A stretch of DNA of 64,000 bases, taken from Dechloromonas hankyongensis. GTDB taxonomy: Bacteria; Pseudomonadota; Gammaproteobacteria; Burkholderiales; Rhodocyclaceae. The notes beneath the pieces are model-generated. The model saw only the letters and a program-made list of their open reading frames with translations, was not told where the DNA came from and did no database searches. A program made the position numbers and the translations under genes. Numbering within the stretch: the first letter of the stretch is position 1; the number at the start of each line of letters is the position of its first letter. Where the stretch lies: positions 1,364,001 through 1,428,000 of the forward strand of contig NZ_JAKLTN010000001.1 of assembly GCF_022012295.1 (NCBI RefSeq). The letters run 5' to 3'. Below, piece after piece: positions 27,780 to 36,764 of this stretch.

Positions 27780-28826
27780 TCAGGCGCAAGCCGCGGCGAA
27801 GGCGGCGCGGATCGCCGGCTGGTCGAGCCGACGGCCGATCATGACAATGCGGCCCGCCCGCTCTTCCGCCTCGCCCCACGGCCGGCCGTAGTCGAAGCCG
27901 GCAATGCGATGGACGCCCTGGAATATCAGGCGTTCGGCGCGCTGCTGCACGGCGAGGACGCCCTTGTAGCGCAGCAGGTCGTTGCCGTAGCGCTCCAGCA
28001 GGTCTTCGACGAAGGCGCCGATCTTTTCCAGATCGACGGCGCCGGGGTGGCTGAGGACCAGCGACGAGACGTCGTCGTTCCACGAATGCCCGTCGGTCTG
28101 CGGAGCAGCCTGGCCACTGCGCGCCAGGCCGTTCGGGTGATGGCCGGCGAGAAAGCCCGGATCGACTTCGAGCACTTCGTCGAGGTGGAAGGCGTTGAGT
28201 TGCAGCAGCGCCCGGACCTCTGTCGCAGCGGTCGGCGACGGGGCTATCGGCGCCCGGGCGTTGATTTGCCGCAGGCGGGCGATGAGGGCGTCGATCTGCG
28301 CGGCGTCCGCCAGATCGGTCTTGGTCAGTAGCAGGCGGTCGGCGAAACCGATCTGGGCAGCGGCCACCCGCTGCTCGTCGAGCTGCCGTTCGGCATGCAC
28401 GCAGTCGACCAGGGTGACGATGCCGTCCAGCACGTAGCGGTCGCGCACGCCTTCGTCGACGAAAAAGGCCTGGGCGACCGGAGCGGGGTCGGCGACGCCG
28501 GTGGTTTCCAGCAGCAGGCGGTCGAAATGCAGTTCGCCGGCGGCGCGGCGCTCGGCCAGATCGGCCAGGGCACGGCTCATTTCGCCGCGTACGCTGCAGC
28601 AGACGCAGCCGTTGGCCAGTTCGACGACGGTAATGTCCGGGCGCCCGGTGGCGTCTGCGATCAGGCCGCTGTCGATGCCCACGGCGCCGAATTCGTTTTC
28701 GACGACGGCGATGCGTGTCTCGCCGCTGGCGGCCAGCAGGCGGTTGAGCAGGGTGGTCTTGCCGGCGCCCAGGAAGCCGGTGAGGATGGTGACCGGGATC
28801 AGGGTCAGGTCAGGGTTCATGGTCAT
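27780..28826 (-). CDS. G3E-family GTPase (COG0523, YjiA/CobW-like)
   Basis: 348 residues. P-loop GAGKTTLLN at about 19-27, the metal-binding CxCC motif in GCVCCSVRGE, a Walker B-like ETTGVADP and guanine-specificity motif TKTD. A C-terminal CobW_C domain follows. Members deliver or insert metals (Zn, Co, Ni) with GTP hydrolysis. It is the third gene after btsT/cstA and a YbdD-like gene, the same order as E. coli yjiY-yjiX-yjiA, so it is best viewed as the YjiA counterpart. Its link to the transporter is unresolved. Confidence 0.88.
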   Translation of the reverse strand: MTMNPDLTLIPVTILTGFLGAGKTTLLNRLLAASGETRIAVVENEFGAVGIDSGLIADATGRPDITVVELANGCVCCSVRGEMSRALADLAERRAAGELHFDRLLLETTGVADPAPVAQAFFVDEGVRDRYVLDGIVTLVDCVHAERQLDEQRVAAAQIGFADRLLLTKTDLADAAQIDALIARLRQINARAPIAPSPTAATEVRALLQLNAFHLDEVLEVDPGFLAGHHPNGLARSGQAAPQTDGHSWNDDVSSLVLSHPGAVDLEKIGAFVEDLLERYGNDLLRYKGVLAVQQRAERLIFQGVHRIAGFDYGRPWGEAEERAGRIVMIGRRLDQPAIRAAFAAACA

Positions 28827-28886
28827 CTCGTGAGGTTGCCCCGGGCGGCGGTCTGCCGTCCGGGGCGGATGCGGTGCGCCGCCCGT

Positions 28887-29090
28887 TCAGCAGCAGCGGC
28901 CGGGGCGCCCGTCGGCGCCACCGTAGCGGGCCTCCTGGCGCTCGCGGAAGAACTCCTCGTAGCTCATGACCGGCTGCTCCGGGTGGGTCAGCCGCATGTG
29001 CTGCACGTAGGCGTCGTAGTCGGGGACGCCCACCATCAGTCGGGCGGCCTGGCCGAGATACTTGCCGACGCGGGCGAGGTCCGAAAACAT
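28887..29090 (-). CDS. YbdD/YjiX family small protein
   Basis: 67 residues with the family pattern: a helical N-terminus ([22 protein letters not shown]), [28 protein letters not shown], and a C-terminal CC. The protein is a constant companion of CstA/BtsT carbon-starvation transporters and lies 12 nt after the transporter gene. Biochemical role unknown; possibly an accessory subunit. Confidence 0.9.
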   Translation of the reverse strand: MFSDLARVGKYLGQAARLMVGVPDYDAYVQHMRLTHPEQPVMSYEEFFRERQEARYGGADGRPGRCC

Positions 29091-29102
29091 CGGTCTGCCG
29101 CC

Positions 29103-31169
29103 TTAAGCCGACGCCCCTTCGGGCATCGGTTCGAACGGCGTCTCGGCGTCGCTGCGCTCACCCTTGCCGAGCGCCCTGATACAGGCCGGCACGGCGAAGC
29201 ACAGGATGCTGACCACCAGGAACAGGAACATCATGGCCATGCCGGCATCGATGTAGTTGTTGAGGACGATCTGCTGCATCTGCTCGACGCTCTTCGCCGG
29301 GGCCAGCAGCTTGCCGTCGGCCAGCGCCGTCTGGTACTTGTTGGCGGCGGCCAGGAAGCCGATCTTCGGGTTCTCGTGGAAGACCTTCTGCCAGCCGGCG
29401 GTCAGCGTGCAGGCCAGGAGCCAGACGGTGGGCACGATGGTGACCCAGGCGTAGCGCTGGCGCTTCATCTTGAACAGCACGACGGTGCCCAGCATCAGCG
29501 CGACGCCGGCCAGCATCTGGTTGGCGATGCCGAATAGCGGCCACAGGGTGTTGATGCCGCCCAGCGGGTCGACCACGCCCTGGTACAGGAAATAGCCCCA
29601 GGCGGCGACGCACAGGCCGGTGGCGATCAGGCTGGCGACCAGCGAGTTGGTGCGCTTCAGCGACGGCACGAAGGTGCCGAGCAGGTCCTGCAGCATGAAG
29701 CGCCCGGCGCGGGTGCCGGCATCAACGGCGGTGAGGATGAACAGGGCTTCGAAGAGGATGGCGAAGTGGTACCAGAAGGCCATCATCGTCTTGCCGCCGA
29801 TGACGCTGGACAGGATGTGGGCCATGCCGACGGCCAGGGTCGGAGCGCCGCCGGCGCGCGAGATGATGCTGTTTTCACCGACGTCCTGCGCGGTTTGCAG
29901 CAGCATTTCCGGGGTCACCACGAAGCCCCACTGGGAAATGACCTGGGCGGCGTCCTGGGCGGTCTTGCCGATGACGGCGGCCGGGCTGTTCATGGCGAAA
30001 TAAACGCCCGGATCGATCACCGAGGCGGCGACCAGGGCCATGATGGCGACGAAGGACTCCATCAGCATGCCGCCGTAGCCGATGATGCGGGCATTCTTCT
30101 CGTTGTCGAGCAGCTTCGGCGTGGTGCCGGAGGAAATCAGCGCATGGAAGCCGGACACGGCGCCGCAGGCGATGGTGATGAAAAGGAATGGGAACAGGCT
30201 ACCTGCCCACACCGGGCCGCTGCCATCGACGAACTTGGTCAGCGCCGGCATTTGCAGGTTGGGCGCGACGACGGCGATACCGACGGCCAGGCCGAGGATG
30301 GTGCCGATCTTCAGGAAGGTGGACAGGTAGTCGCGCGGCGCCAGCAGCAGCCATACCGGCAGCACCGAAGCGATGAAGCCGTAGCCGATCAGCATCCAGG
30401 TCAGCTGCTTGCCGTCGAAGGTGAACAGCGGGCCCCAGGTCGGGCTGGCGGCGACGTCGCCGCCGTAGATGATCGAGGCCATGAGCAGAACGAAGCCGAT
30501 GACCGACATTTCGCCGATGCGGCCCGGACGGATGTAGCGGCTGTAGATGCCCATCAGGATGGCGATGGGGATGGTGGCGGCGACGGTGAAGGTGCCCCAC
30601 GGCGAGTCGGCCAGGGCCTTGACCACGATCAGGGCGAGCACGGCAAGAATGATGACCATGATCATGAAGGTGCCGAACAGCGCGATGACGCCGGGGATGG
30701 CGCCCAGTTCCGATTTGACCAGGTCGCCCAGCGAGCGCCCGTCGCGGCGCGTCGAGATGAAGAGGACCATGAAGTCCTGCACCGCGCCGGCGAATACGAC
30801 GCCGGCCAGGATCCACAGCATGCCGGGCAGGTAGCCCATCTGGGCGGCGAGGACCGGGCCGACCAGCGGGCCGGCACCGGCGATGGCGGCGAAATGGTGG
30901 CCGAACAGCACGTACTTGTTGGTCGGCACGTAGTCGAGGCCGTCGTTGTGGCGCACGGCCGGCGTCATGCGCGTCGGGTCGAGCTGCATGACCCGGTCGG
31001 CGATGAACAGGCTGTAGTAACGGTAGGCGATCAGGTAGGTACAGACGGCGGCGATGATCAACCACAGGGCGTTGATGCTTTCACCGCGCTGCAGGGCGAC
31101 GATGCCGAGGGCAGAGGCCCCGAGAACGGCAACGGCCGCCCAGCCGAGTTGGCGCTGGATGGTTTTCAT
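29103..31169 (-). CDS. CstA/BtsT-family transporter (carbon starvation protein, probable pyruvate or peptide uptake)
   Basis: 688 residues and about 16-18 membrane helices. The CstA core is plain: NDGLDYVPTNKYVLFGHHFAAIAGAGPLVGP, with QDFMVLFISTRRDGRSLGDL next. GTG at 31181 gives a frame extended by four codons, but those codons include the ribosome binding site GAGGAGA, so ATG 31169 is the start. In E. coli BtsT is a pyruvate/H+ symporter and CstA takes up pyruvate and peptides. It heads the operon btsT-ybdD-G3E and diverges from a two-component system with a periplasmic sCache sensor, which may control it. Confidence 0.9.
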   Translation of the reverse strand: MKTIQRQLGWAAVAVLGASALGIVALQRGESINALWLIIAAVCTYLIAYRYYSLFIADRVMQLDPTRMTPAVRHNDGLDYVPTNKYVLFGHHFAAIAGAGPLVGPVLAAQMGYLPGMLWILAGVVFAGAVQDFMVLFISTRRDGRSLGDLVKSELGAIPGVIALFGTFMIMVIILAVLALIVVKALADSPWGTFTVAATIPIAILMGIYSRYIRPGRIGEMSVIGFVLLMASIIYGGDVAASPTWGPLFTFDGKQLTWMLIGYGFIASVLPVWLLLAPRDYLSTFLKIGTILGLAVGIAVVAPNLQMPALTKFVDGSGPVWAGSLFPFLFITIACGAVSGFHALISSGTTPKLLDNEKNARIIGYGGMLMESFVAIMALVAASVIDPGVYFAMNSPAAVIGKTAQDAAQVISQWGFVVTPEMLLQTAQDVGENSIISRAGGAPTLAVGMAHILSSVIGGKTMMAFWYHFAILFEALFILTAVDAGTRAGRFMLQDLLGTFVPSLKRTNSLVASLIATGLCVAAWGYFLYQGVVDPLGGINTLWPLFGIANQMLAGVALMLGTVVLFKMKRQRYAWVTIVPTVWLLACTLTAGWQKVFHENPKIGFLAAANKYQTALADGKLLAPAKSVEQMQQIVLNNYIDAGMAMMFLFLVVSILCFAVPACIRALGKGERSDAETPFEPMPEGASA

Positions 31170-31284
31170 GTGTCTCCTCACTTTTGTGATGGTATGGAAT
31201 CTACTAAGTCCGCCCCGGCGCGCCAGCCGCTACACTAGCTGTCGGCCCAGGTTGGCTCTCGGGCAAATGTATAAGGACTGGCGA

Positions 31285-32742
31285 ATGGAAGAAATCCGAG
31301 TTACTACGCAGCACGACTACGCGCTAGCACGTAGTCCGGAAGCGCCGGAACGCCGCCTGCGCCGCAAGATCCTTCTGCTGGCGGTCGTTCCGCTGGTCGT
31401 CGCCTGCCTCGCCATCGCGCTGTCCATCCTGCGCCAAGGGAAAACCCTGGCTCGCGAGGAAGCCGCCGCCGTCGGGCCGGTGCTCAATGCCATGAAGGAG
31501 GCCGAACTCCGCCATTACATCGAGCTGGCGCGGGCGGCGATCGCTCCAATCTACGACGGCGGGCGTAACGACGAGGCGGCCAAGGACGCGGTGAAGGCCG
31601 TGCTGGCCCGCCTCGAATTCGGCGAGGACGGCTACTTCTTCGTCTACGACATGCAGGGCAACAACCTGATGCATCCGCGCCAGCCCGAACTGGTCGGCCG
31701 CAACCTGTGGGAATTGCGCGACGCCAGCGGGGTGCCCACCATCCAGCGTCTGCTGGCCAAGGCCAGGGAAGGGGGCGGCTACGTGCCCTATCTGTGGGAG
31801 CGGCCGTCGACCCATCGCACCGAACAGAAACTGGGCTACGTGCTGGCGCTTGAGCGCTGGGGCTGGATGCTGGGCACCGGCATCTATCTCGACGACGTCG
31901 CGCAAACGCTGGAGCGCATGCAGCAGGAATCGGCGCGGCAGATCGACGCCAATCTGACCATCGTCGCCGGCATCGCGCTGGTCGCCGCGCTGTTGGTCGC
32001 CGCGGGCGGTCTGGCGCTCAACATCAGCGAGCATCGCCTGGCCGAAAACGAGCTGCGCCAACTGGCCGGCAAGGTCGTCTCGTCGCAGGAAGAGGAGCGC
32101 GCCCGGCTGGCGCGCGAACTGCACGACGGCGTGACGCAGATGCTGGTCTCGGTGAAGTTCTTCATCGAATCCGCCTTCAACCACCTGACGGCCGGCAGCG
32201 AACGGGTCGCCGCCGCCGCGCCGCTGCTCGAGCGCGGCGTCGGCCGGCTCAACGAGACCCTGGGCGAGGTGCGGCGCATCTCGCACGCCCTGCGCCCGGC
32301 CATCCTCGACGACCTCGGCCTGCTCGCCGCCCTCGATCACCTCGGCCGCGAATTCTCGGGCCGCACCGGCCTGGCGGTGTCTGTCGTGCACCGCGGGAGC
32401 GGCGGCGAGTGGTCGCCGGCCGTCGCCACCACGTTGTTCCGCATCACCCAGGAGGCGTTGTGCAATGTCGAGTGCCACGCCGGCGCCGCCTCGGTGCGCA
32501 TCGTCACCGAGCAGAATGCCCACGAACTGAGCCTGAGCCTGATCGATGATGGACACGGTTTCGCCACCGATACGCCTGGCGCCAGCGACGGCATCGGCCT
32601 GCACAACATGCGCGAACGGGCCGTCGCGCTGCGCGGCGCGCTGACCATCGCCTCCGGCCCGCAGGGGACGGAAATACGGGTGGCCGTCCCGCTCTTCGCC
32701 CCGCCTCACGGCACCAAGGAAAACCATGACGACCCAGCCTGA
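31285..32742 (+). CDS. Membrane histidine kinase with periplasmic sCache domain (NarL-type)
   Basis: 485 residues from ATG 31285, with AAGGA at 31273-31277. TM1 (about 28-47), an sCache_2 sensor domain (about 50-200; GEDGYFFVYDMQGNNLMHP then GRNLWELRD), TM2 (about 205-228), a HisKA_3 dimerisation domain with H280 in ARELHDGVTQ, and a HATPase domain (SLIDDGHGF and GIGLHNMRER). sCache_2 domains often bind small carboxylates such as pyruvate, lactate or acetate. The gene diverges from the CstA/BtsT gene across about 115 bp, so pyruvate sensing is an attractive but unproven role. It overlaps its regulator by 17 bases. Confidence 0.9.
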   Translation: MEEIRVTTQHDYALARSPEAPERRLRRKILLLAVVPLVVACLAIALSILRQGKTLAREEAAAVGPVLNAMKEAELRHYIELARAAIAPIYDGGRNDEAAKDAVKAVLARLEFGEDGYFFVYDMQGNNLMHPRQPELVGRNLWELRDASGVPTIQRLLAKAREGGGYVPYLWERPSTHRTEQKLGYVLALERWGWMLGTGIYLDDVAQTLERMQQESARQIDANLTIVAGIALVAALLVAAGGLALNISEHRLAENELRQLAGKVVSSQEEERARLARELHDGVTQMLVSVKFFIESAFNHLTAGSERVAAAAPLLERGVGRLNETLGEVRRISHALRPAILDDLGLLAALDHLGREFSGRTGLAVSVVHRGSGGEWSPAVATTLFRITQEALCNVECHAGAASVRIVTEQNAHELSLSLIDDGHGFATDTPGASDGIGLHNMRERAVALRGALTIASGPQGTEIRVAVPLFAPPHGTKENHDDPA

Positions 32743-33358
32743 AACCATCCGCGTCGCGATCGTCGACGATCATCCCTTCGTCCGCGACGGGGTGCGCATC
32801 TGTATCGAATCGCTGCCCGGGCTGAGCGTCATCGGCGAAGCCGGCGACGCCCAGGCCGGTGAACAACTGATCCGCGATCAAAGACCGGATCTGGCGCTGA
32901 TCGACATTGGCTTGCGCGGCGAAAGTGGCCTCGACCTGATCGGCCGCCTCGCCGGCGGCGACCTGCCCACTCGACTGGTGGTGCTGACCATGTATGACAG
33001 CCCGGAGTACGTCGCCAAGGCGATGGCCGCCGGGGCGCGCGCCTACGTGCTCAAGGACGCGCCGGCCACCGAGCTGTTCGCCGCCATCGAGGCGGTACTC
33101 GCCGGCGGCAGCTACTACTCGTCCGGCGTGCTGCCGCTCGCTTCACCAGCCGCCGCCCCGGCGCTGCTTACCCACCGCGAGAAGGAAGTACTCGCCATCC
33201 TCGCCGAAGGGGCCAACAACAAGCAGATCGCCGCCCAGCTCGGGATGAGCGTGCGTACGGTCGAAACCCATCGTCTGAACATCAAGCGCAAGGTCGGCAT
33301 CGAAGGGACCAGCGCCCTGCTCAAGTACGCCTTCAGCCGGGCCTGGGAGCAGGCCTAG
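32726..33358 (+). CDS. NarL/FixJ-family response regulator
   Basis: 210 residues. Receiver domain with acidic pair D14-D15 (IVDDHPF), phosphoacceptor D60 (LALIDIGLRG), and lysine in VLKDAP. A LuxR-type helix-turn-helix (LTHREKEVLAILAEGANNKQIAAQLGMSVRTVETH) forms the C-terminus. Cognate partner of the upstream sCache kinase, overlapping it by 17 bases. A likely target is the divergent btsT/cstA promoter. Confidence 0.92.
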   Translation: MTTQPETIRVAIVDDHPFVRDGVRICIESLPGLSVIGEAGDAQAGEQLIRDQRPDLALIDIGLRGESGLDLIGRLAGGDLPTRLVVLTMYDSPEYVAKAMAAGARAYVLKDAPATELFAAIEAVLAGGSYYSSGVLPLASPAAAPALLTHREKEVLAILAEGANNKQIAAQLGMSVRTVETHRLNIKRKVGIEGTSALLKYAFSRAWEQA

Positions 33359-33423
33359 CCGCCGAGGCCAGCGCGTGCCGGTGCACACCGCAGACCTGTA
33401 AAAAACGGCGGGAAGCCCGCGCC

Positions 33424-33444
33424 GCCGCCGAAAAGCGGCTTTTT
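33424..33444 (+). terminator. Terminator after the two-component operon
   Basis: GCCGC (33424-33428), loop CGAAAA, GCGGC (33435-33439), followed by TTTTT. The stem is short but GC-only and the U-run is clear. A second GC hairpin overlaps it on the left. Confidence 0.7.
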
Positions 33445-33563
33445 CATGGCGCCGCAGCCGCGGCCTTTTTGTTTCCAATTGTTAAGACGGACAACCACAT
33501 GCCGCTTCGCGCGTTCTAATCGGTATAGGCATCTGCCACATCTGTCGCAAAAGGAGACCGATC

Positions 33564-33872
33564 ATGAAAACTCTCCGAGCTGTTCTGCTCGGCCTGGCCC
33601 TGTCGGCCGGGCTATTGTCCGCCGCACACGCGCATGGCCCGAACGTCGGCATCAGTGTCCAAGCGGGTTACCCCGCCTACTATGCCCCGCCGCCGGCCGT
33701 TTATTACGCCCCGCCACGGGTAGTCTATGCGCCGCCGCCACCGCCGGTTTACGTCCCGCGCGTCGTCGTTCCGTCCTATGGCTATAGCGGCTATTACTAC
33801 GATGAGGGACCGCGCTACGGCTGGCGCGAGCATCATCATCGGCACCATGGCGAACATCGCCACTGGCGCTGA
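33564..33872 (+). CDS. Small secreted Pro/Tyr/His-rich protein
   Basis: 102 residues with a clear Sec signal peptide (MKTLRAVLLGLALSAGLLSA, cut after AHA near 23). The mature part is low-complexity: repeated YYAPPP/VYAPPP units (about 36-62), then a Tyr-rich stretch (YGYSGYYYDEG) and a His/Arg-rich tail (HHHRHHGEHRHWR). It resembles small YXPP-type exported proteins common in proteobacteria; function unknown. The His tail could bind metal. Ribosome binding site AAAGGAGA precedes ATG 33564. Stand-alone gene. Confidence 0.8.
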   Translation: MKTLRAVLLGLALSAGLLSAAHAHGPNVGISVQAGYPAYYAPPPAVYYAPPRVVYAPPPPPVYVPRVVVPSYGYSGYYYDEGPRYGWREHHHRHHGEHRHWR

Positions 33873-33914
33873 GCGGCCCGATCGCAGAGCTTCCCTGATT
33901 TTCCGAACATGACC

Positions 33915-33942
33915 GGCCGCCTGGCGTAGCGCCCAGGCGGCC
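33915..33942. terminator. Hairpin between convergent genes (possible bidirectional terminator)
   Basis: GGCCGCCTGG (33915-33924) and CCAGGCGGCC (33933-33942) form a perfect 10-bp stem with an 8-nt loop, between the small secreted gene and the 3' end of glnE. The following CTTGTCGTTGTTG is only loosely T-rich, so termination strength is uncertain. Confidence 0.6.
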
Positions 33943-33960
33943 CTTGTCGTTGTTGATGCC

Positions 33961-36660
33961 TCAGCCGCCCAGCACCGCCTGCCACAGCCCGCGCACGGCG
34001 GTGATGTGCGCTTCGACCTCGTCGCGCGGAATCGGCGCCTTGGGCGTGGTGGATAGACGCTTGGCATGCTGCAGGCGGCGGTATTCGCGGTAGGCATTGC
34101 CGGCCGCCTTGCCCTGCGCCGGATCGATCAGCCCCAGTTCGCCGGCAATGCGCAAGAGAGCGATATTGCCGAGATTGCCGGTCAGTTCGGCGTGGTGGTG
34201 GGCATAGCCGAGAATGAGGTACTGGACGATGAATTCGACGTCGATGATGCCGCCCGGGTCGTGTTTCAGCGCGAAGTCGGTGGCGCTGTTAAGGGCGTGC
34301 GCGTCATACATTTTCTGCCGCATGGCGACCACTTCGTCGCGCAGCGTCGCCAGGTCGCGCGGCTGGCGCAGGATTTCAATGCGGATTTCCTCGAAGCGGC
34401 GGCCGACCGCGGGGTCGCCTGCACAGAAGCGGGCGCGGGTCAGGGCCTGATGTTCCCACACCCAGGCGTTCTTCAGCTGGTAGTCGCGGAAGGCATCGAC
34501 CGACACGGCGAGCAGGCCGGAGTCGCCGTTGGGGCGCAGGCGCAGGTCGGTCTCGAACAGGATGCCGGCCGGCGTCTGGCTCGACAGCCAGGTGCTCAGC
34601 CGCTGGCTCAGCCGGGTGTAATGCTCGGCGGCTTCCTGGTCATCGTCGTCGTACAGGTAGACCAGGTCGAGGTCGGACGCGTAGCCGAGTTCCTTGCCGC
34701 CCATCTTGCCGTAGCCGATGACGGCGAATTTCGGGCTGGTGCAGTGCCGCTTCTTAATGGTCTGCCAGCACAGCGGCAGGGTTTCCTGGACGATGGTGTC
34801 GGCCAGTTCGGTCAGGTGGTCGGACAGCCGCTCGATGGTCTGCAGACCGGCCAGGTCCTGCGCCAGCAGCCGGAAGACCTGGGCGTGATGCACTTCGCGC
34901 AGGATGTCCATTTCGCGCTCGGTGTCGCCGGCGTGCTGGGCCAGGTTGTCGCGCAGGCTTTCGCGGAAGCCGGTCCAGTCGGTGGCGATTTCGTAAAGGC
35001 GCGGGTCGAGCAGCTCGTCGAGGAGCAGCGGATAGCGGTTCAGATAGTCGGCCGCCCAGTTCGACGCGCACATCATGTCGGCGACCCGGCGCAGGGCCAT
35101 CGGATATTGCTGCAGCAGGGCCAGATAGGCGCCGCGCCGGGCAATGCCTTCGAGGAAGCTCAGGCCGCGCACCAGGGTGATGTCAGGATCGCTCGTTGCG
35201 CCGGCGGCCTCGATCAGGCGCGGGCCGACGGCATCGAGCCGCGCACGGTTGGCCGCCGGCAATTGCTGGTAGCGGTTGGACGCGCGCAGGTCGGTCAGGC
35301 GGGCGATGGCCTCGGCGGGGTGGCGGAAACCGAGATTGCCCAGGCTTTCGATGGCGGTGTCCGGGTCGGTCTGGCCGAGCCACAGGCCGATCAGGGGGTG
35401 TTCGCCGGCTTCCGGGTCGGAAAACACTGCCTCGAAATGCCGGCTGACGATTTCGCGATGCTTGCCAAGCACGGCCTGCAGGGCGTTCCAGTCGGCAAAG
35501 CCCATGCTCAGGGCGATCTTCTCGCGCTCCGCCGGCGTGTCGGGCAGCATGTGCGTCTGCTTGTCCTCGACGTACTGCAGGCGATGTTCCAGCCGGCGCA
35601 GGAAAACGTAAGCATCGTGCAGTTCACGCTCGGTGTCGGCCGGGATCAGCTTGCGCTCAGCGAGCAGGGCGAGGACGGCGAGGGTAGGGCGGATCTGCAG
35701 GGCGGGGTCGCGCCCGCCGCGGATGAGCTGGAAGACCTGGGCCATGAACTCGATTTCGCGGATGCCGCCCGGACCCAGCTTGATGTGGTCGGCCATGTCC
35801 TTGCGCGCCACTTCGCGGCGGATCTGCGCGTGCAGGTCGCGCATGGCGTTGATGGCGCCGAAATCGAGATACTTGCGGAAGACAAAGGGGCGGGCGATCT
35901 TCTGCATCGCGGTGACCCATTCCGGCTGCAGGTTTGCGCCGGCGTTCATGGCGCGCCCCTTGATCCAGGCGTAGCGCTCCCATTCGCGGCCCTGGGTGAT
36001 GAAGTAGTTTTCCAGCGCGTCGAGCGAGCAGACCAGCGGGCCGGAATCGCCGTTCGGGCGCAGGCGCATGTCGACCCGGAAAACCTGGCCGTCGGCCGTC
36101 AGGTCACCGAGGGCGCCAATCAGCCGTTTGCCGAGCCGGTTGAAGAAATCGTAATTCTCGATGCTCTTTTTCGGGCCGGCGGTATCGCCTTCTTCCGGGT
36201 AGATGAAGATGTAATCGACGTCGGACGACACGTTCAGCTCGCGGCCGCCAAGCTTGCCCATGCCGATAACCAGCAGGCGCTGTGGGCGGCTCTGGCTGTC
36301 GAGCGGCTCGCCGTAGCTGTCGGCGAGCTGCCGATGATAGTAGTCGAGTGCGAAGTTGGTGGTGACGTCGGCGAGCAGGGTCATGCTCTCCACGATTTCG
36401 GCCAGCGGCGCCTGGCCGCACAGGTCGCGCAGCACGAGATGCGCCATCGCCCGGTGGCGCAGGCAGCGCAGCGCAGAGCGCAGCGCATCGTCGTCGGTGA
36501 AATCGCGGCGCAGCGGCACCATCAGCAATTCCTCGCTCAGCGGCTGCTGCCACGTCGCTGCCAGTTCGGGAATGAGCTCGGGGCGCGCATAGAGCAGATT
36601 GCTCAGGTAGCGGCTGTGGTCGAGGGCGGCTTGCCAGCGGGGATCGGGCAGTGTGTCCAT
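33961..36660 (-). CDS. glnE: Bifunctional glutamine-synthetase adenylyltransferase / adenylyl-removing enzyme
   Basis: 899 residues, a little shorter than the E. coli enzyme (946), as in many betaproteobacteria. Two nucleotidyltransferase domains are visible: the N-terminal deadenylylating half (GKLGGRELNVSSDVDYIF) and the C-terminal adenylylating half (GKMGGKELGYASDLDLVYLYD), each with the GxxD-x-D metal motif, joined by helical regulatory domains. GlnE sets glutamine synthetase activity in response to PII and glutamine. It diverges from yhdP over about 100 bp. Confidence 0.95.
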   Translation of the reverse strand: MDTLPDPRWQAALDHSRYLSNLLYARPELIPELAATWQQPLSEELLMVPLRRDFTDDDALRSALRCLRHRAMAHLVLRDLCGQAPLAEIVESMTLLADVTTNFALDYYHRQLADSYGEPLDSQSRPQRLLVIGMGKLGGRELNVSSDVDYIFIYPEEGDTAGPKKSIENYDFFNRLGKRLIGALGDLTADGQVFRVDMRLRPNGDSGPLVCSLDALENYFITQGREWERYAWIKGRAMNAGANLQPEWVTAMQKIARPFVFRKYLDFGAINAMRDLHAQIRREVARKDMADHIKLGPGGIREIEFMAQVFQLIRGGRDPALQIRPTLAVLALLAERKLIPADTERELHDAYVFLRRLEHRLQYVEDKQTHMLPDTPAEREKIALSMGFADWNALQAVLGKHREIVSRHFEAVFSDPEAGEHPLIGLWLGQTDPDTAIESLGNLGFRHPAEAIARLTDLRASNRYQQLPAANRARLDAVGPRLIEAAGATSDPDITLVRGLSFLEGIARRGAYLALLQQYPMALRRVADMMCASNWAADYLNRYPLLLDELLDPRLYEIATDWTGFRESLRDNLAQHAGDTEREMDILREVHHAQVFRLLAQDLAGLQTIERLSDHLTELADTIVQETLPLCWQTIKKRHCTSPKFAVIGYGKMGGKELGYASDLDLVYLYDDDDQEAAEHYTRLSQRLSTWLSSQTPAGILFETDLRLRPNGDSGLLAVSVDAFRDYQLKNAWVWEHQALTRARFCAGDPAVGRRFEEIRIEILRQPRDLATLRDEVVAMRQKMYDAHALNSATDFALKHDPGGIIDVEFIVQYLILGYAHHHAELTGNLGNIALLRIAGELGLIDPAQGKAAGNAYREYRRLQHAKRLSTTPKAPIPRDEVEAHITAVRGLWQAVLGG

Positions 36661-36764
36661 GATGATGTTCGGGCGGCGCGCAGGCCGAAAAGGATAGAAT
36701 GCAGGTTTTGGCGAATTGCTGATTGTAGTGAGCTATAACCCCCAAAGGCAAAACGGATCCGCCG

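Noticed and set aside
34066..36738. An 890-codon open frame antisense to glnE
   Set aside because: No recognisable domain; the opposite strand has both GlnE nucleotidyltransferase domains.
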